A DNA stretch of 64,000 nucleotides from Bemisia tabaci (GCF_918797505.1 NC_092798.1:49312985-49376984), one strand, 5' to 3'. Positions 22,657-34,583 are shown, counted from the first letter of the stretch. The notes: a model not told the origin generated them from the sequence alone. Translations and numbers: made by a program.

Positions 22657-22837
22657 AATGGGTGTCGGTTCGGCTCGATTTGGCAACCTTGCAACTATTC
22701 CGCGAGAATAACGGCTACCAATGACCCCAGAAACATTAAATTTACTCTCGGTCGGGGAGTTAGTGTCAGGAAGTGCAGACACTGCATGTCCGCCGATCCG
22801 TATATCGTCGCTCCCCAGAAAGAACCTAACCATATTT

Positions 22838-22922
22838 GCACGTATTCATGCTATAAGGAACTATGTGCATACGGGTTGCATGCAACATAGTTCCTTTCAG
22901 CGCGAATACGTACATTTCAATG
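22838..22922. repeat. Small hairpin, family E relative
   Basis: CACGTATTCATGCTATAAGG, then AACTATGTGCAT, mirrored by ATGCAACATAGTTCC and CGCGAATACGTAC. It has the layout of family E but is only about 85 bp. Confidence 0.65.
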
Positions 22923-23040
22923 TTGTGAAATTTCCACGCGCAAATCGTATTTTCATCAGAAAGCTGTCGGGAGGTTCCAACTGTAAATTTGAGATGAGAA
23001 ATGATGCCGATTATACGAAGAATCGCGAGGGAATTCGTTC

Positions 23041-23170
23041 AATTAGACGTATTTCTGTCACACGGAACTATGTGCATTGTGACGTGAGTTTTGTTATGCA
23101 TATATTCTTATGGGTTTCAGGATTCATGTCTTAATGCACATAGTTCCGTTTGGCAGAAATGCGTTCAATT
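23041..23170. mobile_element. Hairpin MITE, family E (copy 1)
   Basis: Near-perfect 130-bp palindrome: AATTAGACGTATTTCTG and CGGAACTATGTGCATT mirrored at the right. The loop is about 40 bp (GTTATGCATATATTC). Copies at 40805, 51454 and 56614 share both arms and loop. Confidence 0.85.
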
Positions 23171-23396
23171 GGGCCTGCGCTTGGACTTGCATCGTCTTTA
23201 TCACATTTTCGAAAGAGAGCGGCGTTCCTAAAAGCATCAAATTAAGGATTGCCTCGTAGAAGTGTCTTTTGTCAAATTAGGATAGTTCAACGCGAACGTC
23301 TTTAGTTCCTGAAAAGCAGATTTCTTGAGTCTGTCAGGCGGCAGGTTCAAATTACATTTCAGAAAGCAACGAAGTAGAATGATCAAATGGCATGAT

Positions 23397-23786
23397 GAAA
23401 TGGACGTATTTCTATCAAACAGACCTACGTGGAGGTGAGAAATATGGGGTGTGCTCGTTAGTTCTCTTCGCGTGGCGAGTGAATGAGAATAATTGTGCGC
23501 CAGTGACGTCAGCGGCAAGGATCGAGCGCCGGCGCAACGGGGAGATCGTTGGAGGGAGTCTTTAACTCATGAGCCCTGTCCACAACGCTCTCTTGCCATG
23601 CCCGCGGCTCATGAGTTCCGCATTCAGTTAGCACATAGGTCTGTTTGATAGAATGTAAAATCCCGCTTCTCCAATTCTTCAAAAGGAACCACGCCCACTT
23701 TTACATTGCTTCTTATCCAGCTTCGACGAGCGCACCCCATATTTCTCACCTCCACATAGGTCTGTTTGGTAGAAATACGTCCAAAT
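23397..23786. mobile_element. Longer relative of family E
   Basis: The same ends as family E (TGGACGTATTTCTATCAAAC and complement) enclose about 340 bp that begins GACCTACGTGGAGGTGAG and ends with CTCACCTCCACATAGGTC. Copy 45429-45778 shares the AATATGGGGTGTGCTCGTTA segment. The ends are thus shared between short hairpins and longer elements. Confidence 0.75.
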
Positions 23787-24104
23787 CATAGAAGTAAAAT
23801 GAAAAATTAAAGGGCCAGGAAGGTACATGTCAGACGGAGTGGATGAATTTTGTCATTATGAAATTGTTTGTGGAAAACGCTTCCTTGTAGAATTTTTTTG
23901 GAGAATGCAAATTTTAGTGCTCTGTGGGCTCTTATAGAATTTGGTAGACAAAGAAATAGACAAAGAAGAGTAAGGGAGAATAGAGCAATTTTATTGGTTT
24001 AAACGAGTCGTCCTCATAAACTAAACGCAAAAATGATGGGTTAACTTGAACGTTTGATTCGATTTATTAAATGTGTTGGTTTATATAATCGAACGAGTGT
24101 CATT

Positions 24105-24361
24105 GGATCGCATTTAGGAAAAAGAATCAAGCGCGATTACAGTGTTGTAAAAATGTTGCTTCTTCGTAATTATTATCTAAGTAATTTCCCAGAACAGCAA
24201 ATTTTTATTGCTCCCCATCAAAAAATTGGCAATTTTAAAGGGAAATAACTGTGTAAATTTTAATACTGTGCATATATTGAGTGTTTTCAAAGGAAAATAA
24301 GAAGTTGCACAATTTTGAAAACATTGTAATCGCGTTGGTCCCTTTTCGCTGAATGCGATCC
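24105..24361. mobile_element. MITE, family F (copy 3)
   Basis: Ends GGATCGCATTTAGGAAAAAG and the complement of GGATCGCATTCAGCGAAAAG, with inner AATGTTGC and GAAGTTGCACAATTTT arms. Flanks do not give a clean 4-bp repeat. Confidence 0.7.
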
Positions 24362-24529
24362 AATTTGTTCACGCAAAAAATCAGGAAATTTTCATTGAAA
24401 ATACCAGGAAAATCCAAAATGAAATTTCAGTGGACACCCTGAATCTGTACCCGAACGTCCCCGTCAAAATATCGATGCCATCTCTGGCTCCACCCACGAA
24501 AAAAAAAAAGGAAAAATCACTCCTGCCTC

Positions 24530-25080
24530 CGAAATCATGACTGACGCGTCCCCGGTAAACCCGACAAAGTGGCATTTTATCCCCGGAGAAACTCCGCGTT
24601 GACAATTCAATTTAATCGCGACTTATTCCGAGCCGAGGAGCCGGACAGATCGATCCTCGCCCCCGCGCGGAGCATGTTAAGAATTGATATTGATCGAATT
24701 AAACTTCCTTTCGGGGGGGGGGGGGGGGGTCCGGATCCTTTTTTTTCTCCCGGTCCTGGGCCAGATTTCCCGGGCCGGGGCCCGTAAGTTCCGGCGGAGA
24801 TTTCGTGGTGCTCCCGAAGTTTGATGCAATTAGCTTTCCGTCAAATTGGATCACCGGGACCAAGTTTGAGAAGATGCCCCGCGCCGGCCGCGGGAGCGAA
24901 ATTGAAGTTGGGCCAAAACTTATCCGCTGCCCGCTCCAGTTGAGCCGGAGTCAACCGCCAATTGTCCGCCCGGATCCCCCCGTTCAGCGCTCGTCAAAGG
25001 CTCACGTTAATTTTCGAATTTCTCGTTTGTTTGAATTTTAGATGCCACGGAATTGACCTCCTGGCTGCTGCGCAGCCCTC
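24530..25080. other. GC-rich single-copy island with G15 run
   Basis: High GC with CCCCG/CCGGG words and a run of about 15 G near 24716. Frames at 24569-25041 give Pro/Arg/Gly-rich low-complexity products without a domain. It lies immediately 5' of several C-run repeats. Function unknown. Confidence 0.3.
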
Positions 25081-25215
25081 GCTGCTTTATCAGGGTGTCT
25101 TCTGTTCCCAAAAGTCCCCAATGTCCTCGATTTTGGAAGGGTGTCCCCGATATCCCCGAAAGCCCCCAATTTTCTTGTTCAGGTCCCCAAAAAATGACAG
25201 AAATCGTCCTAAATA

Positions 25216-25351
25216 CATGGGCTTAGCTAGGGGGGTCCTGGCCCCCCCTAGAAAAACGGTGTCCTCCATTCCTCACCCCCCCCTCGCTCTCTTCACCACG
25301 AGAGGTGGTCCCATGGCCCCCCCCTAGAAAAATTTCCTAGCTACGCCCCTG
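25216..25351. mobile_element. hAT MITE with CAGGGGCGTAGCTAGG-type ends
   Basis: Left end CATGGGCTTAGCTAGG and right end CCTAGCTACGCCCCTG pair at 14 of 16 positions. Flanks CCTAAATA (25208-25215) and CCTAAACA (25352-25359) are a 7-of-8 TSD. The interior is two C-run blocks around a GTGGTCC centre. Confidence 0.8.
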
Positions 25352-27181
25352 CCTAAACACCGGCGTTTTCAAATTCTCCTGCCAGCCGCGGCGGCGCGGG
25401 TATAACCGGGAATGAAAAAACTGAAGTGTTCCTTGGTTTTTCGTATGTTTTCATTGGTTCAATATGACTTATAAAATTAATCGTATAAAATAGCCTTTTA
25501 ACGCTCTAACTAGCTCCCTTTCTGTTACTACGATATTTCGGGGGAAAAAGTTCCCGATTTTCATGAAAAAACTCTCCTAAAAGTCTCCGAGAGTCCCCAA
25601 TTTTGGTTTTTCATTACTGGTATAGACACCCTGTTTACAGGGCGTAAATTCATGATTGACCACTAGACAGGTTACAAGTCATACGAATTCAACGGAAGAG
25701 ATGCATCTGCATTGTAAATTCCGAAAAAAGATATATCGACAGTATAACGACCAAACCACGAATCTCGTTTGCGTGTTTTAGGAGTCATCGCTCCCACTTC
25801 ATTTTTTACAGGGAAACAAAATAAACATTATCCCTGGAAAATTTTTCAGAATTTACTTCGCTCAGAGAAGTAAAATCACGGAAGTTTTAAAAGGTGACGT
25901 TGAGTAGTTATTCCGGAGCGCTCGTATCTAAAAGCACGGGGAAAAAGTGAAGCTAGGTTCGGCGCTGCGCGCTTGTGTGAGTGTGTAAATGAGCGCGGGA
26001 ATCCATGGCGGCAAACGGAAATTTGATTTGAACTTGTCCTCTTGATTTTTGCACATTTCTTCTTTGAAACGTATTTTAAATTCCTAAAACGAATATACTA
26101 AGAAAGTTCGGTCTGCGTCCTAATATAATACACCTACTTTTGCTCGGTAACAGGCAGTAATCTCACATAAAGTTAGTTTTTCTTCTGCTCATGGTGGTTC
26201 TGCAGGTTCAAACAGGCCGTTACAGTTCTAGATCAACGTTACTCCCAAATGAAATTAATCGGTCGACGACGGACTGAAACTAACCTAAAGTTAAAAAAAT
26301 ATGAGTGTGTACCTGAATTTGGGCAAAAATCAACCTAAAATACTTTGTTTCCGCAATTTTATTTATTAGTTCCCGCCCTACATTTGAATTCAAACTTGTC
26401 CCGATTTCATTCAAAAATGAAGATGACAGGAAGTGGACAACGCCGCAAACCGAGATACGTGGTTTGGAAGTTTTACCACCGATATACGTGAAATTGACCA
26501 CTAGTCAAGGTATGGACGTTGATGAATCTAAACCAACTTTAAGCGGACGATGTACAAAATTAAAGTTCTGGCACCGTCTTTTGGTGCCATTTAGGTACCT
26601 ATTAAGCAACAAAAACTCCTGTGCAACGAAGAGATAACTATTCGTGCTTCTATGTAGGTTTTTTGCCTATACGGCGGATTGAAGGCGAACTTCAGGTGGA
26701 CACTGTATAGAGTAAAGGCTGACGCATCGTCTTTTGTGGAAGAGTTAAACTAATCACAAATGACGGAAGTCGGCCGCCATTGCTCTAGATAATACTATGC
26801 TAGAAAATTTTCAGCTGAAATCATTGTGGGCATAATGATTTATAAAATGATCCTTTAAAATCGCACGGACTCTTCGCAGTGAAAAACCGTAGACTCTTCG
26901 TCTAAAGCAAGGTACAGATAGATGAACGTGCCTATGTTTCATTCATACTGGTAGATCCAGGTTTATGAAGAGCACATAGAATTACACCTGTGTTTGTTTT
27001 TGTTCAATTTTCTGCGAGACTGTTCGTAACATTTATACTAGATTTGATGGATCTTTTTCATGGAAAATATACTTACCTTGCGATTTCTCTTGTTTTGTTT
27101 CAGGTGAGTCATCCATCATTATGAAATCACTCTGGGGTACGGTACGCTATCTTTCTTACCTATAGCCACGTCTATGTGAGT
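25352..27181. other. No gene; scattered short repeats
   Basis: A motif with GCAAAC, GAGAT(A/T)CGTGG and TTTGG occurs inverted at about 25753-25775 and forward at about 26445-26470; a third copy is at 28722-28745. Otherwise single-copy AT-rich sequence with no supportable frame. CTTACCTTG (27074) and TTTGTTTCAG (27098) resemble splice sites but lack a coding context. Confidence 0.35.
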
Positions 27182-27185
27182 AATA

Positions 27186-27440
27186 CTGTTGTCCTAAGGA
27201 AAAACGCTGTTTAAACATTCTAATGTTGGCAAATTTACTCTCAGAAAATATTCATTTTGAAAATAGTTATGAACATTTTTCCGCACAATTTTCAGACGCT
27301 TTTGATAAAATCACGCACTTACAAAATTCCCTGAAAATCGGAGGGAAACTATTAACAAACTTTCCCGCAAATTCGTGATTTGTCAAAAGAAATTTCGCAA
27401 CTTTTGAAGGATTACACGGCGTTCTTTCTTAGCATGACTG
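27186..27440. mobile_element. MITE, family D, TSD AATA
   Basis: Ends CTGTTGTCCTAAGGAAAAAC and the complement of CAGTCATGCTAAGAAAGAAC, flanked by perfect AATA (27182-27185, 27441-27444). Confidence 0.85.
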
Positions 27441-27592
27441 AATAACTCCCGTTTCACATTTCAATCTTGAGAAAATGCCTCGGCTTTTATACGAATTAAT
27501 GGCAGCCTCTTTTCTGATGTTTTAATTTTCCGTGAAGAATTTTGGAATGTTCTAATTTTTAGCATATCGAAGATGAGACTCCCAAATCTTAT

Positions 27593-28208
27593 ATAGCTCG
27601 TTCGAAAGAGCATAAAAAAAGAAAACTTTTCGCGCAAACCCGAAGTCAATATCTCAAACCGTTTCAAAATGGCGGCCGGTTAAAGTTCAAAATGGCCGAA
27701 ATTTCACACCGGTTATTTTTCGATGGATTTGCGCGAAAATCGGTATGTAGGGGTATTTTGACACGAGAAAAACGAATTTGACGTTAGATTTTCAAAAAAA
27801 CCGAAATTTTCAAAATGGCCGCCGGTTAAAGTTCAAAATGACCAAAAATTTATTTTTTTATAAATCTAAGTTCAAATGTGTTTATCTTATGCCAAAATAC
27901 TCTCAAATTCCAAGTTTTAGGCAAATCCATCAGGAAAAAACCAAGGTGAAAATTTTCGGCCATTTTAAACTTTAACCGGCGGCCATTTTGAAAATTTCGG
28001 TTTTTTTGAAAATCTAACGTCAAATTCGTTTTTCTCGTGTCAAAATACCCCTACATACCGATTTTCGCGCAAATCCATCGAAAAATAACCGGTGTGAAAT
28101 TTCGGCCATTTTGAACTTTAACCGGCCGCCATTTTGAAACGGTTTGAGATATTGACTTCGGGTTTGCGCGAAAAGTTTTCTTTTTTTATGCTCTTTCGAA
28201 CGAGCTAT
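27593..28208. mobile_element. Foldback element, 0.62 kb, long near-perfect arms
   Basis: Arms of about 270 bp begin ATAGCTCGTTCGAAAGAGCA and its complement and stay almost identical through AAAATGGCGGCCGGTTAAAG and TACCCCTACATACCG. The centre (about 27845-27940) is a diverged AAAT-rich loop. Words AAAATGGC(C/G)GCCGGTTAAAG occur twice per arm, giving an internal repeat as well. The sequence continues at 28209-28395 into a C/G-run block ending GGATCACCCTGTATA, which may be the true right border of a larger element. Confidence 0.85.
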
Positions 28209-28399
28209 CACAAAGGGGGTCTTCCTATTTGAAAATTCAAAGTTGGGGCCGTTGCCCCCCAAGGGGCCCCCTGAAAATTTGAGGGGGGCCGAAAAGTAGC
28301 TCCCTTTGACCTAGGAATATCCCCCAAGTTTCAAATCTTTATCTCAATTAGGTAAAAAGTTAGAGGGGGTGGAAGGGACTTTTGGATCACCCTGTATAT

Positions 28400-28536
28400 G
28401 GATTACATTCTGCAGTAAGGAGCCACTATCTCTGGCTCCTCTGTAAAAACACCTTTCTGCATATGGAAACCAATAGAATATATGTTGTTTCTATAATGAG
28501 CCAGAAATAGTGGTTCCTTATCGCAAAATTTGGTCC
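28400..28536. mobile_element. MITE, family G, TSD ATAT
   Basis: Ends GGATTACATTCTGCAGTAAG and the complement of GGACCAAATTTTGCGATAAG, flanked by ATAT (28396-28399, 28537-28540). Inner arms carry GAGCCA and CATATGGAAACC. Confidence 0.8.
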
Positions 28537-28879
28537 ATATCTAGGTTTGTGACATTGCAGACTTCCTGTAATGATTCAATGTAATCTATTCAACTTGAAT
28601 CATTTCAAACTTCCGTGAATTTTCTTCTCTGCGCAACAAAAAATCCGTGAAAACGTCAAGGAATGATTTTGATCGGGTCTCCCGCAAAAAAATAAAATGG
28701 GAAAGCGGAGATTCTACAATACCGCAAACAAGATACGTGGTTAGAGAATTTCACCGTCAATGTAAGCCTCCTGTAAAGTCTTTAAGTCACGAAGATCCGG
28801 TGGAACTCTGGTTTTGTTTTCTAAAAATGAAACTGAATGTGGTCCAATACTGATAGGAAAATAAAGCTAGGAGATAATT

Positions 28880-29124
28880 CGTTGTCTTTCGGACAAAGAA
28901 ACGTAACTACGTTTCAATGTTGCCCAATTTTTCCTCGCAAAATGAATTTTTACCAGAATAAACTTAGACATTTTTAATTTCACCGATCTTTCTCATGATC
29001 CAATGCAAAAATTGTACAAATTTTGGACAAAAATTGCAAAGTTACAATCTTGTAAAAATTGAATTGTTTGAGTCAATTTTACAACCTTGGAATCGAGTTA
29101 CGTTTCTCTATACGGGAAACAACG
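28880..29124. mobile_element. MITE, family L (copy 1)
   Basis: Inverted ends: CGTTGTCTTTCGGACAAAGA then AACGTAACT, and at the right GTTACGTTTCTCTATACGGG then AAACAACG. About 245 bp, non-coding. It ends 2 bp before the TTAA-flanked element. Confidence 0.75.
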
Positions 29125-29126
29125 GA

Positions 29127-29577
29127 TTAAGGTGATTCGATGGACGCCATATTTTGTGTCAGAAGGGCATGCTATATATCGCATCAATTGGTTCCATTTT
29201 TTCAGCTCCTCGTCATTTTTCTCCAATTTTGAGATCGCAATTCTGTTGTCAGGAGATTAAAGCACTCACTTACCAATTTTAACAAATAAATTCAACCTAT
29301 TAAAGGTGTAGTTTTTTTTAGAGAGAAAACATCGCATTCGAGTGCAGTTTCGATATCAGTATCGAATGCGATGTTTTTCCTCTCTGAAAAAACCACGCCT
29401 TTATTAGGTTGAATTTATTTGTTAAAATTGGTAAGTGAGTGCTTTAGTCTCCTGACAACAGAATTGCGATCTCAAAATTGGAGAAAAATGACGAGTAGCT
29501 GAAAAAATGGAACCAATTGATGCGATATATCGCATGCCGCTCTGACACGAAATATGGCGTCCATCGAATCACCTTAA
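29127..29577. mobile_element. TTAA-flanked foldback element
   Basis: TTAA is present at both borders (29127-29130, 29574-29577), followed by GGTGATTCGATGGACGCCAT and its complement. The arms, about 200 bp each, pair almost base for base to a short centre near 29345 (TCGAATGCGATG). TTAA targets are used by piggyBac, Kolobok and Sola3 types; the superfamily cannot be fixed without a transposase. Confidence 0.85.
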
Positions 29578-30324
29578 TAACCAAGTGAGAGAGAGTGAAG
29601 TAAATATCGATCAAAAAGATAGGAAAAATCTGGTTTGAATTAAAGTGCTTAGTTCTATGCTTAAAGAATAGTTGCATGCCACTTGCTCGATTACTTGCAA
29701 ACATTTCAAACAGTAAACACAGTCTGAACTCATAGCTTTCAATCGTCTTCGAAATGTTTCAGAGCTACAGTCTGAACCCTAGCTTAGAGATGAATTATTC
29801 CATTAAACGGTGAGTTTCTCGGGTGAGAATGAACAAAGCGAATTGAAAGTGGGGCACAAAAAGCATTCGCAACTTCGTTAATAGCGAAACATGCAAAACC
29901 TGGTGGCTTTATCTTCGGTAAACTTTCCGCAACGGCTGAACAACGCTCAGATAAAGTTGCTCATGATTTCGCAGTTGTTAACGCGATGTTCCGAAATTCC
30001 CCGGTCCGAATGAGACACTGTGTGTATTAATTATTGTTTTCACTCTTGTAAGGGCTCTTGCGTGGAGTACTTTCACTTTGCAAGTTTGCGCTGCGTCGAG
30101 TAATTAGACGGCAAACTGGTTTTCTTTTTAATGATGCGGAAATTCGCAATTTGTGTAAGTGTTTATCTCGTAAAGTTTCGCGGTGGAGCTTTTTCAGGAT
30201 TTTGCATCTGACTGTCTGTGTGATGTTTTCATTTTGTTTAAAACGGATGCACACTACTGATACAAATACATATATTTTATTCTTATATTGAAGATGAGTC
30301 GAATCAATTGACTCGTAGATTGAA
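29578..30324. other. No gene seen
   Basis: Overlapping opposite-strand frames at 30027-30291 have no domain. No repeat recognised. Confidence 0.35.
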
Positions 30325-30614
30325 CAGGATGTCTAGCATCAGGAAAAACTGGAAAATACCAGGAATTTTGGCCGATCAGGAAAATGGGAAAAATCAGACG
30401 TTTTTTCAGGAATTTTTCTTACGTGAATCTCCGCAGCGAAGAAGTCTTGCTGTTTTTTGTCTACCGTGCCAGGAGTCGTCGCGCCGTCTTTGTTGGAAAA
30501 TCAGGAAAATATCAGGAATTTTCCAAATGAAAAAATCAGGATTTTTGATAAAACACCAGGAAAAATCAGGAAAATATCAGGATTTTTCAAAATTAAAAAA
30601 TACTAGACACCCTG
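30325..30614. mobile_element. MITE with CAGGGTGTCTAG-type ends
   Basis: Left end CAGGATGTCTAG and right end CTAGACACCCTG, with A-rich interior built of repeated AATCAGGAAAATATCAGG words, especially 30500-30590. A related right end occurs near 24450 (GGACACCCTG). No clear TSD. Confidence 0.7.
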
Positions 30615-30654
30615 ATGAATCAATTGAAGCAAGAATATTTTTCTTTGTGATATT

Positions 30655-30905
30655 TTTGCTCAGGCCAAAGTATCATCAGCGCCATGCGACGTTTAAAAAT
30701 TTCCGCCGCCATTTCATCGTTTTACAGAGAAGTCGTTTAAGGAAGCTGTCCGAAAATTTCACTGAATTTTCTTCGTGCTGCTGATAAAATTCAGTTAAAT
30801 TTTCAAACAGATTCAACCAACAATTTCTCTGTAAGAAAATTAAATGGCGTCTGAAATTTTGAAACGTCGCATGACGCTTGTAATACTTTGGTCGGAGGGT
30901 TACGA
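30655..30905. repeat. Foldback, family N (copy 1)
   Basis: GGCCAAAGTATCATCAGCGC and CATGCGACGTTTAAAAATTT are mirrored by AACGTCGCATGACGCTTG and TACTTTGGTC. The centre is at about 30780. The same arms appear at 37659-37890, where they sit in a duplicated block. Confidence 0.75.
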
Positions 30906-30953
30906 GATGTAGTTGCGTTCTTTCGTTAGGAGAACGACGAACTAAGCACAGAA

Positions 30954-31206
30954 CTGCCATGCTAAGGAAAAACGCCGTATGAACAGTGCAGAGTTGCCCA
31001 ATTTCCTTCGATAAAATGTTTATTTTTGAGGAAAGTTATGAATATTTTTTCTTCAAATTTTCAGAATTTTTAGGTGAAATTGCGAACTAAATTATCTGAA
31101 AAAATGGGAGGGAAATATTCATAAGTTTACTAGGAAATTCGCACTTTATCCAAAGAAATTTGGCGACGCCTGAAGGTTCATACGGCGTTTTTCCCTATTA
31201 CCGTAG
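30954..31206. mobile_element. MITE, family D, TSD AGAA
   Basis: Ends CTGCCATGCTAAGGAAAAAC and the complement of CTACGGTAATAGGGAAAAAC, flanked by perfect AGAA (30950-30953, 31207-31210). Confidence 0.9.
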
Positions 31207-31758
31207 AGAACCAGACGATAAACATACTACAAAGGCACCATCGGATAGATGCAAACGAATGAATAAAATAATGACGTGAACATTTTCCGCAAGGAGGAGA
31301 AAGGGAATGCAAGGAGCTCGGAACTTGATCTTGGCTCATAGCTAGATTGCTTCGGCACCTCAGACTGTTGAACATAAGCTGGGCAATTTCGCTCGGCTAA
31401 GATGAAATCGAACCATCGCACCGCCCCGAGACCCGGGACCCGCTGCGTTACGGCTCCGTGAATTTTCGGAGAGATGCCTGTTTTTGTTTTGCTCCTAAAT
31501 TCAATTAAATTAAGTAGATGTTTGCGCTCCCGGCGGGGCGGCACTCGAGTTCAAGTTTTAGCTATAATGAAATACCTTCGTTCTTTTCGCGTCCTCACGA
31601 GCACTTTTTTCCGCCCCCTCGCCCCGTCCATGTTCTCCTCCAAATATTGTATCAAGTCTTAACGATCAAAACAGAGAGGAATGATGAGAACTTTTATCAG
31701 ACATCAGGGCTTTCAATGTGTATAGAAAGCTCTCCGTCTTAGGACCGTGTAACCAGCG
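31207..31758. other. No gene seen
   Basis: Mixed composition; the frames at 31227-31742 on both strands have no recognisable domain. Confidence 0.35.
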
Positions 31759-32400
31759 CTCTGCCGTGCTGAGGAAAAAACGCGTAAGAGTCTTTAGACG
31801 TTGAACTTTTCTTAGAGGAATCACGAATTTTCAAGAAAATCCTTAAACATTTTTCTTGAAAGTTCTCTGCCCTAGGATCATGTAACCAGTGCTCTGCCAA
31901 TGTAAGGAAAAATCGCTTATGAGTCTTTAGACATTGAACTTTCTTCAGAGAAATCACGAATTTTCAAGAAAATCCTTACACATTTTCTTGAAAGCTCTCT
32001 GCCTTAGAATCATGTAACCAGTGATCTGCCGAGCTAATAAAAAAACACGCATAAGCTTTTAGACGTCGCTACCTTTCATCAGAGAAATCAAGAATTTTCA
32101 AGAAAATTCTTACACATTTTTCTTGAAAGTTCTCTGCCTTAGGATCATGTAACTAGTGCTCTGCCACTCTAAGGAAAAATCGCTTATGAGTCTTTAGACG
32201 TTGAACTTTCTTCAGAGAAATCATGAATTTTGAAGAAAATTCTCACAAATTTTTCTTGAAAGCTCTCTGCCTTAGAATCATGTAACCAGTGCTCTGCCGA
32301 GCTAATGAAAAAACACGTATAAGCCTTCAAACGTTGCCATCGTTCCCCAGAGAAATTACGAATTTTCAAGAACATTCTGACACATTTTCCCCCAGTTATT
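31759..32400 (+). repeat. Five-unit 133-bp tandem array from a family D end
   Basis: Units start at 31759, 31892, 32024, 32159 and 32292 (spacing 133, 132, 135, 133). Each unit begins CTCTGCC, continues with a family D-like segment (GCTGAGGAAAAAACGC in unit 1) and AATTTTCAAGAAAAT, and ends AAAG(C/T)TCTCTGCC. Units 2 and 4 resemble each other (AAGGAAAAATCGCTTATGAG), as do units 3 and 5 (GAGCTAATGAAAAAACACG), so the array has a two-unit higher order. Confidence 0.85.
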
Positions 32401-33849
32401 CAGAGAGTTTTGTTTGTAATTCGATCTAATTTGTCTGAAAATTTCAAGAAAAAATATTTATGACGCGCCTAAATAATAAATATGATTCTGAGAGGAAATT
32501 AAGCAATAATGAGCACGCAAAGTCGCAATTAATGTGACAACTGTTGTGACCTAGGAAAATGCAAATCTGGCATAAACAAATTCAGCGAACTTGTAATACA
32601 ATTCTGAAAGTTGAGACGAGAATATATTGTATTTGAGTTTAGCGAGTGCTAGAATAATGTAGTAAATTTTCTTCAAAAACTTACATTTATTAACAATCTA
32701 GACGAAGCATTTCGAAGCAACGCTTCATCGTAGCCTGTGTGACCTGATGTGACCCAAAAATTGCTTCGAAAAGTTCGGTCTAATTAGAACGGCAAAGTCG
32801 AGTTCAAGAGAACAGAGTGTGTGTGAAAGGAAAATGCAAAATCTAGAATAAAGTTACGGCGTTTTTGCTGTGGACAGCAGAAAAGTTCACTCGGCGTTTT
32901 TTCTTAACATGGCAGTATCAGCATGCGACTTTTCCGAAAGACCTCACTGTTGCTTTCAAAGGTGGAGAGGATAGACCACAACCGCAAACAAAAGTTCACA
33001 CGGGAAACCGTTTTAGGCCCGCATTAATACCCTCCACTCGGCCACCTAAACGCCCCCCGATAAAATCGACCTGCTCTCGTCCATGTTTTTGATTTCCCTC
33101 GCAGCATCGATCGCCCAAGCTCCTCCCGTGTAACCTGAATTCCTTTTCAAAACGAGCGACGTGAGACCCTAGCCGTTTTGCCAGTCTCCCGCTCCAACTT
33201 TTTATTTCTCCCTACGAAAAAACGCATAAAGGGCGAATTTCACGAATCGAATGGCAACGTTGGGCTCCACAAACACTTCTTAATGCAGGTGGAAGCGCAG
33301 AAAACGGCCGCGGGCGAACAGGGAAGAGAAAGAATTCGGTGGTGAATTAATGAAGAGATTAACCGGGAGGCCCCCGTCTCGAGCAACAACCTCGTAAGTG
33401 TGATGTGAAAGCCTATGCAAATCCGCGGTTTTCGCGTCGCCGAGGCGACCTTCAAAATCTCCACCCCTTCTCCGTCTCCGTTGCTTTTAATTGGCAAACT
33501 TAGGGTGCCCTTTACCTCCCCCCAGCGTTTTCACGCCTCTAGGATCCCCCTTCTCCCACCTGCATTCTCCGGCTTCTCCGTTCGAAATTCACGCCTTTTT
33601 TAGAGCCCGTCTTCATAACTATTCAAGGCGGTAACTTTAGTTTAATATTGACTCGCTTCGGGTGAATAGGTTTTCGATCGGGGTGAATTTTGCCACCCTA
33701 GCTACCGAGACGGAGCCAGAGTTGAAGGTTTTGTCCGTAAACAATATGAAGAACCGTTCGGCAAAAGGGCATATGTCCATCTTCTGCTGCTGGAATAGTT
33801 CCCAGTTCTTTTACGTTCGTAAAAAGCAATTAACCCTGTAGTTTTCCCG
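32401..33849. other. No gene; GC-rich patch at 33000-33660
   Basis: 32401-32990 is AT-rich without recognised repeats. 33000-33660 is more GC-rich and single-copy, with pyrimidine-rich blocks. No frame shows a domain. Confidence 0.35.
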
Positions 33850-34047
33850 GATAAAAAATGTACTTTTGACAAAATTTATGTACATTTTTTCTTGGAATTT
33901 TCAGCTATTTTAGACTGAATTGCGAAAAAAATAGTCTGAAAAATTGGAGGAAAAATATTTACAATTTCCCCTTATAAATTCGTATTTTATCAGAGGAAAT
34001 TTTGCAACGCCTGATGGTTCACACGGCGTTTTTCCTTAGTAAAACAG
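33850..34047. mobile_element. Family D MITE, left end lost
   Basis: The right part matches family D (GGTTCACACGGCGTTTTTCC then TTAGTAAAACAG); the left end is missing and the body begins abruptly near TTTGACAAAATT. Confidence 0.6.
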
Positions 34048-34333
34048 TGTTGCAGTAACCTGCATTGATCACCTAAAATCTCGAAACTAATCCCTTGTTT
34101 AAAAAAATTACTTGAATAAATCCGTTCATCCCTGTGCAGTTCGCTCCCTCAGCTCGTCACATGTGGTGAGTTGTGTCTGGTAATTGTGGAGGGTATCAGC
34201 GCGGGTCGATCGCTCAAGACTGTCTCCTTTGGACAATCCATCGTTTTTCGGAGAAGCTATCCAAGAATTCGTTGACAAACAACGTGATTGAACGTCCGTC
34301 CGTCATTGAGTAAAACGAAATAACTCACGTATT

Positions 34334-34583
34334 CTGCCGTGCTGAGGAAAAACGCCGTATGAGCTTTCAGGCGTTGCCAAATTTCTTTCGATAAAGTGCG
34401 AGTTTGCTAGAAGTCTTGTGGATATTTTTGTCCCTATTTTTCACAGAATTCTCTTCGGAATTTAGATTCTGTCTGAAAATTCAAAGGAAAAACACTTATA
34501 ACTACCCTCATACGTTAACATTTTATCGGAGGAAGTTTGGCAACTCTCGAATATTCATATGGCGTTTTTCTTTAGCACGGCAG
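34334..34583. mobile_element. MITE, family D, TSD TATT
   Basis: Ends CTGCCGTGCTGAGGAAAAAC and the complement of CTGCCGTGCTAAAGAAAAAC, flanked by perfect TATT (34330-34333, 34584-34587). One of the best-kept copies. Confidence 0.9.

Noticed and set aside
27070..27115. CTTACCTTG and TTTGTTTCAG, splice-like signals
   Set aside because: They lie on opposite strands or have no coding sequence beside them; chance in AT-rich DNA.
31759..32400. Regular repeats that could suggest a CRISPR array
   Set aside because: Units are 133 bp, contiguous, with no unique spacers, in an animal genome.
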